NCBI GenBank assembly: GCA_905235615.1
Contig: CAJOMB010000015.1
Span: forward strand, 1-15,650
DNA from: an uncultured Bacteroidales bacterium
GTDB taxonomy: Bacteria; Bacteroidota; Bacteroidia; Bacteroidales; UBA932
Reading direction: 5' to 3'
Length of the DNA: 15,650 nucleotides
Position 1 is the stretch's first letter. Every line of letters starts with the position of its first letter. A model generated the notes under the pieces. That model had not been told where the DNA came from. It worked only from the letters and a program-made list of their open reading frames with translations, and ran no database searches. The position numbers and the translations under genes were made by a program. This document shows positions 13,172 through 15,650 of the stretch, one piece after another.

Positions 13172-13907
13172 CAGCTTCGTTGCCGGCGCCATCGCCCTGC
13201 TGTTCCTGATTATCGGTTATGAAGCGGCCCTGTTCATGCACAGGGCGGCCGTCCTGCGGCTGGCTGCCAACAGGGACCGTCCGGATACGGTGTATGTGAT
13301 GGTGCCTTCGTTGACGGAAACAGATTCTTCGCTTTCGCTCAGAATGACAAAAGAAAAGCTCAGAACGACAAAGAACGAGCGAAAAACGACAAAGAACGAG
13401 CGAAAAACGACAGAAGACGAGCGAAGAATGACAGAGGAGGGGACGGTCATTCGGAAGGAGGCGCCACGGGAGGAGGCCGTGGTGGAAGTAAGGGAGAAGG
13501 CTGCGCCCCGGAAGGTGGAGAACTTCCGTTTCAACCCCAATACCGTGAGCGTGGAAGACCTCTGTCGGCTGGGCTTCTCCCGCAAGCAGGCCCAGGCCAT
13601 CGAGAATTACCGCCTCAAGGGCGGACGCTTCCCCCGCAAGAAAGACTTCGCCAAGAGCTTTGTGGTGGCGGATTCCGTCTATGCCCGCCTGGAGCCCTAC
13701 ATCGACATCCCGCTCATCGACCTCAACCGGGCCGACAGCGTGGAACTCCTGGCCCTGCCGGGCATCGGCCCCTATTTTTCCGGAAAAATTGTGCGCTACC
13801 GCGAAAAAATCAAAGGGTATACTTCCGTAGACCAGCTACTGGAAATATACCGCTTCGATCAGGAAAAACTGGACGGAATCCGGGACCTGGTTACCGTGTC
13901 ACCTTGA
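13140..13907 (+). CDS. Membrane-anchored helix-hairpin-helix (ComEA-like) protein
   Basis: A 255-residue protein. A short basic N-terminus is followed by one membrane segment (about 14-31), a low-complexity charged linker (about 60-120), then two helix-hairpin-helix regions. The first (about 126-178) begins FRFNPNTVSVEDLCRLGFS. The second (about 188-250) has IDLNRADSVELLALPGIGPY and KIVRYREKIKGY. HhH pairs bind DNA non-specifically, as in ComEA-type DNA uptake proteins, but a competence role is only inferred. The linker holds about five 7-residue repeats of the TTKNERK type, encoded by 21-base tandem repeats of intergenic-repeat character. The start overlaps rsmI by 32 bases. The 3' end overlaps the convergent 5'-nucleotidase gene by 17 bases. 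Confidence 0.85.
   Translation: MEGKKKQQPTNSFVAGAIALLFLIIGYEAALFMHRAAVLRLAANRDRPDTVYVMVPSLTETDSSLSLRMTKEKLRTTKNERKTTKNERKTTEDERRMTEEGTVIRKEAPREEAVVEVREKAAPRKVENFRFNPNTVSVEDLCRLGFSRKQAQAIENYRLKGGRFPRKKDFAKSFVVADSVYARLEPYIDIPLIDLNRADSVELLALPGIGPYFSGKIVRYREKIKGYTSVDQLLEIYRFDQEKLDGIRDLVTVSP
13321..13442 (+). repeat. 21-bp x5 tandem repeat in the linker of the helix-hairpin-helix gene
   Basis: The block begins with AGATTCTTCGCTTTCGCTC and an AGAATGACA immediately after it, read as the reverse of a dispersed repeat of the TGTCATTCTGAGCG type. Five diverging 21-base units follow: 13338-13358, 13359-13379, 13380-13400, 13401-13421 and 13422-13442. The middle ones are CGAAAAACGACAAAGAACGA plus G. A 21-base unit keeps the frame and gives heptads such as RTTKNER, KTTKNER, KTTEDER. 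The A- and G-rich composition differs from the flanking coding sequence. Confidence 0.85.
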
Positions 13908-14751
13908 ATTCGCCCATGTAAGTGCCCATCCAGCCCACCTGTACGATGGGAACATCCTTGCCGTCCAGGTTTTTCACCTTCACGGCCTCTTCCAGGAAGG
14001 TATGGGAATGACCGCCCACGATGATGTCGATGTTCCGCGTGGCGGCCGCCAGGTCACTGTCCAAAAGGTCTCCGGGATTGTGCTCCACATAGCCGATATG
14101 TGTAAGGGCTATCACCAGGTCACACTGGGGACGGAGTTCGTCGGCATACTTCTGCACGGTGGGAACGGTGTCAAAGGCGGGAATGCGGTTGGCAATGTCG
14201 CCGGCCACCATGTCCTTGAGGCCGCACAGAACGCCGATGACGCCAATCTTGAGCCCGGCCTTCTGAACAATCGCATAAGGACGGATGTACTTCCCCGCCT
14301 CGAAGGGCGAGAAATCATAGTTGCAGCAAACCACCGGCATGTTCACGCCGGACAGCACCTGTCCCAGCCCCTCGATGCCGTTGTCGAACTCATGGTTTCC
14401 CAGCGTGATAACGTCATAGCCGATGGCATTCAGGACGCGGGTCTCCACCTTGCCGCCCAACTCGGAGAAATAGGACGTTCCCTGGCAGAAGTCTCCGGCA
14501 TGCAGCAGGAGCACGTTCTCAGGACCGTCTGCCCGGCGGACGGAATCTATGTAGGCCGCCCGCTCCAAGGCGCCGCCCATGCCGGCATAATCTCCGAAAC
14601 GGACAGGCTCCATGTGGCTGTGCGTATCATTCACATGCAGGATGGTGAGCTTGTGCACCTCCCGGGAACCCTGCCTGTAGCCAACGTAGACACAGAAACC
14701 CAGGGTGAGCACACCGGCCGCCATGAGGATATACTTGTAAATCTTTTCCAT
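13891..14751 (-). CDS. 5'-nucleotidase-type metallophosphatase, catalytic half
   Basis: A 286-residue protein with an N-terminal membrane anchor (about 7-25) and a calcineurin-like phosphoesterase domain. Metal-binding motifs are complete: D42 and H44 in NDTHSH (41-46), D87 in GDFCQG, N119 and H120 in GNHEFD, H218 in THIGY, and H248/H250 in GGHSHT. The family hydrolyses nucleotides or related phosphoesters outside the inner membrane (UshA/5'-nucleotidase class). The usual C-terminal substrate-binding domain is missing here and is encoded by the gene three bases upstream. The 3' end overlaps the convergent helix-hairpin-helix gene by 17 bases. The exact substrate is not determined. Confidence 0.92.
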   Translation of the reverse strand: MEKIYKYILMAAGVLTLGFCVYVGYRQGSREVHKLTILHVNDTHSHMEPVRFGDYAGMGGALERAAYIDSVRRADGPENVLLLHAGDFCQGTSYFSELGGKVETRVLNAIGYDVITLGNHEFDNGIEGLGQVLSGVNMPVVCCNYDFSPFEAGKYIRPYAIVQKAGLKIGVIGVLCGLKDMVAGDIANRIPAFDTVPTVQKYADELRPQCDLVIALTHIGYVEHNPGDLLDSDLAAATRNIDIIVGGHSHTFLEEAVKVKNLDGKDVPIVQVGWMGTYMGEFKVTR

Positions 14752-14754
14752 AGC

Positions 14755-15642
14755 CTACTCCTCCATGATGACGCGGCCGTCGGCCTTGGCCTCGATCAGC
14801 CGGCCTTCGGCCTCCAAGCGTTTCACATAATCCAGGATGGCCTCCTTGATGAGGACGTGCGAGAGGGTGACATTCTCTGCCAAAGCGCCCAAGTTGATCT
14901 TGTCTCCCCCGTCCAGGAGGAAATCAATGGAGACAACGTGATAGATGCGCTCCGGGTCGATGGGATTGCCGCCCACCAAGGCGCTCTCCAACTTGCCGCC
15001 CTTCACCTTCACCTCACAGCCGGAAACGGCCTGGAAGGCCTTGGTGCCGGAAAGCTGCTCCAGCAGTTCCAGAAGGGAGGAGCCCTTCATCTGCACATGG
15101 CAGAGGTAATTTTTGAAGGGAAACATGGAAGAGATGTCTTCCAAGGTGACGGGGCCCTCCGGCAGGGGCGTCCGGATGCCGCCGAAATTGGTAAGGGAGA
15201 AGTCCATGGGAACCCGAAAATAGCGGCTTCCGTAATCCCGGATGGCATCGGCCACAAAGTTGCCAAGCGGCAGGTCCGGCTGCGTGCGAAGGTTCATGTA
15301 CATGCCTGCAGAATGCCCCACCACCTGCTTGAGGTGGCTCAGCTGTGGCTGTACGTCTATCAGTTCCTGCGCTACCTGGGCCACGGAGGATGTCTTCTCA
15401 TAGCGGACGCCGGAGGGCGTCAGGTAGCCCTCGTCGTCAAAGGAGCCAAGGGATTCGGACAGATTCTCCGCCGTCACCGGCTTGGCGCCCGTCCTGTGGC
15501 CGTCCATGACCACGCGCTTCCAGCGCACCACCGGCCCCTTGTCCTGCATGGCCTGTACTCCGGCGAAGACGGCTCCCACCAGAATCAGCGCCCAGGCGAG
15601 GTACCAAAGGTTCTTGTTGTTATTTACTTTTGCTTGAGCCAT
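14755..15642 (-). CDS. 5'-nucleotidase C-terminal domain protein, substrate-binding half
   Basis: A 295-residue protein with an N-terminal membrane segment (about 12-31) and a 5_nucleotid_C domain over roughly 85-280. Recognisable stretches are LGNFVADAIRDYG, DFSLTNFGGIRTPLPEGPVT, SSMFPFKNYLCHVQMKG and YHVVSIDFLLDGGD. In single-chain 5'-nucleotidases this domain follows the metallophosphatase domain and binds the nucleoside part. Here it is a separate upstream gene, and the two products are both membrane-anchored, so they probably work as a pair. The ATG is eight bases from the window edge with CTCTGGAA before it. Its promoter and any upstream operon genes lie outside the window. Confidence 0.9.
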   Translation of the reverse strand: MAQAKVNNNKNLWYLAWALILVGAVFAGVQAMQDKGPVVRWKRVVMDGHRTGAKPVTAENLSESLGSFDDEGYLTPSGVRYEKTSSVAQVAQELIDVQPQLSHLKQVVGHSAGMYMNLRTQPDLPLGNFVADAIRDYGSRYFRVPMDFSLTNFGGIRTPLPEGPVTLEDISSMFPFKNYLCHVQMKGSSLLELLEQLSGTKAFQAVSGCEVKVKGGKLESALVGGNPIDPERIYHVVSIDFLLDGGDKINLGALAENVTLSHVLIKEAILDYVKRLEAEGRLIEAKADGRVIMEE

Positions 15643-15650
15643 TTCCAGAG

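Noticed and set aside
13338..13442. Direct repeats considered as a CRISPR array
   Set aside because: Contiguous 21-mers without spacers, in frame, with no cas genes nearby.

Overview
The window is a chromosomal segment of a Bacteroidota member, most likely an uncultivated, moderately GC-rich gut or rumen Bacteroidales (inference). The main evidence is the promoters. Nearly every gene start has the phylum-specific -7 box TAnnTTTG, several with a -33 TTTG 19-22 bases upstream, and Shine-Dalgarno sequences are weak. Protein content agrees: a lean TonB-dependent receptor, a 445-residue Pgi, a 5'-nucleotidase split into two genes, and exported proteins whose predicted cleavage site is followed by Gln. 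Genes are densely packed. I see no tRNA, rRNA, CRISPR array, prophage or complete insertion sequence.

Layout. 1-338: start of a leftward exported protein with its own promoter, then a probable small RNA with a consensus promoter. 339-3477 (leftward): a TonB-dependent receptor under a TPP riboswitch (probable thiamin uptake), a 122-base nested palindromic element, and a glutaminyl-peptide cyclotransferase. 3600-4937 (rightward): pgi, ending at a bidirectional terminator shared with rnpB. 4995-10123 (leftward operon): yicC, rlmN, a patatin/beta-barrel outer-membrane protein, recX, then RNase P RNA (rnpB), which abuts recX and has its own promoter inside it. 10240-11265 (rightward): recA, whose terminator lies in the last codons of convergent tdk. 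11287-11862 (leftward): tdk. 11901-13907 (rightward, overlapping genes): a conserved unknown coiled-coil protein, rsmI and a membrane-anchored helix-hairpin-helix protein. 13891-15642 (leftward): the two halves of a split 5'-nucleotidase.

How the genes relate. Most are housekeeping: glycolysis (pgi), recombination (recA, recX), RNA processing and modification (rnpB, yicC, rlmN, rsmI) and thymidine salvage (tdk). The cyclotransferase can be linked to its neighbours: four exported proteins here have a possible signal-peptidase I site followed by Gln, the substrate of that enzyme.

The most unusual signal is in the 11901-13907 operon. Two genes flanking rsmI carry different palindromic or tandem repeats resembling dispersed intergenic repeats, both in frame and both in probable disordered linkers. 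This suggests repeated capture of intergenic repeat DNA into coding sequence, comparable in principle to Rickettsia palindromic elements. Other points of note are the candidate small RNA, the aptamer that runs into the receptor's start codon, face-to-face promoters between tdk and its neighbour, and a terminator embedded in coding sequence.
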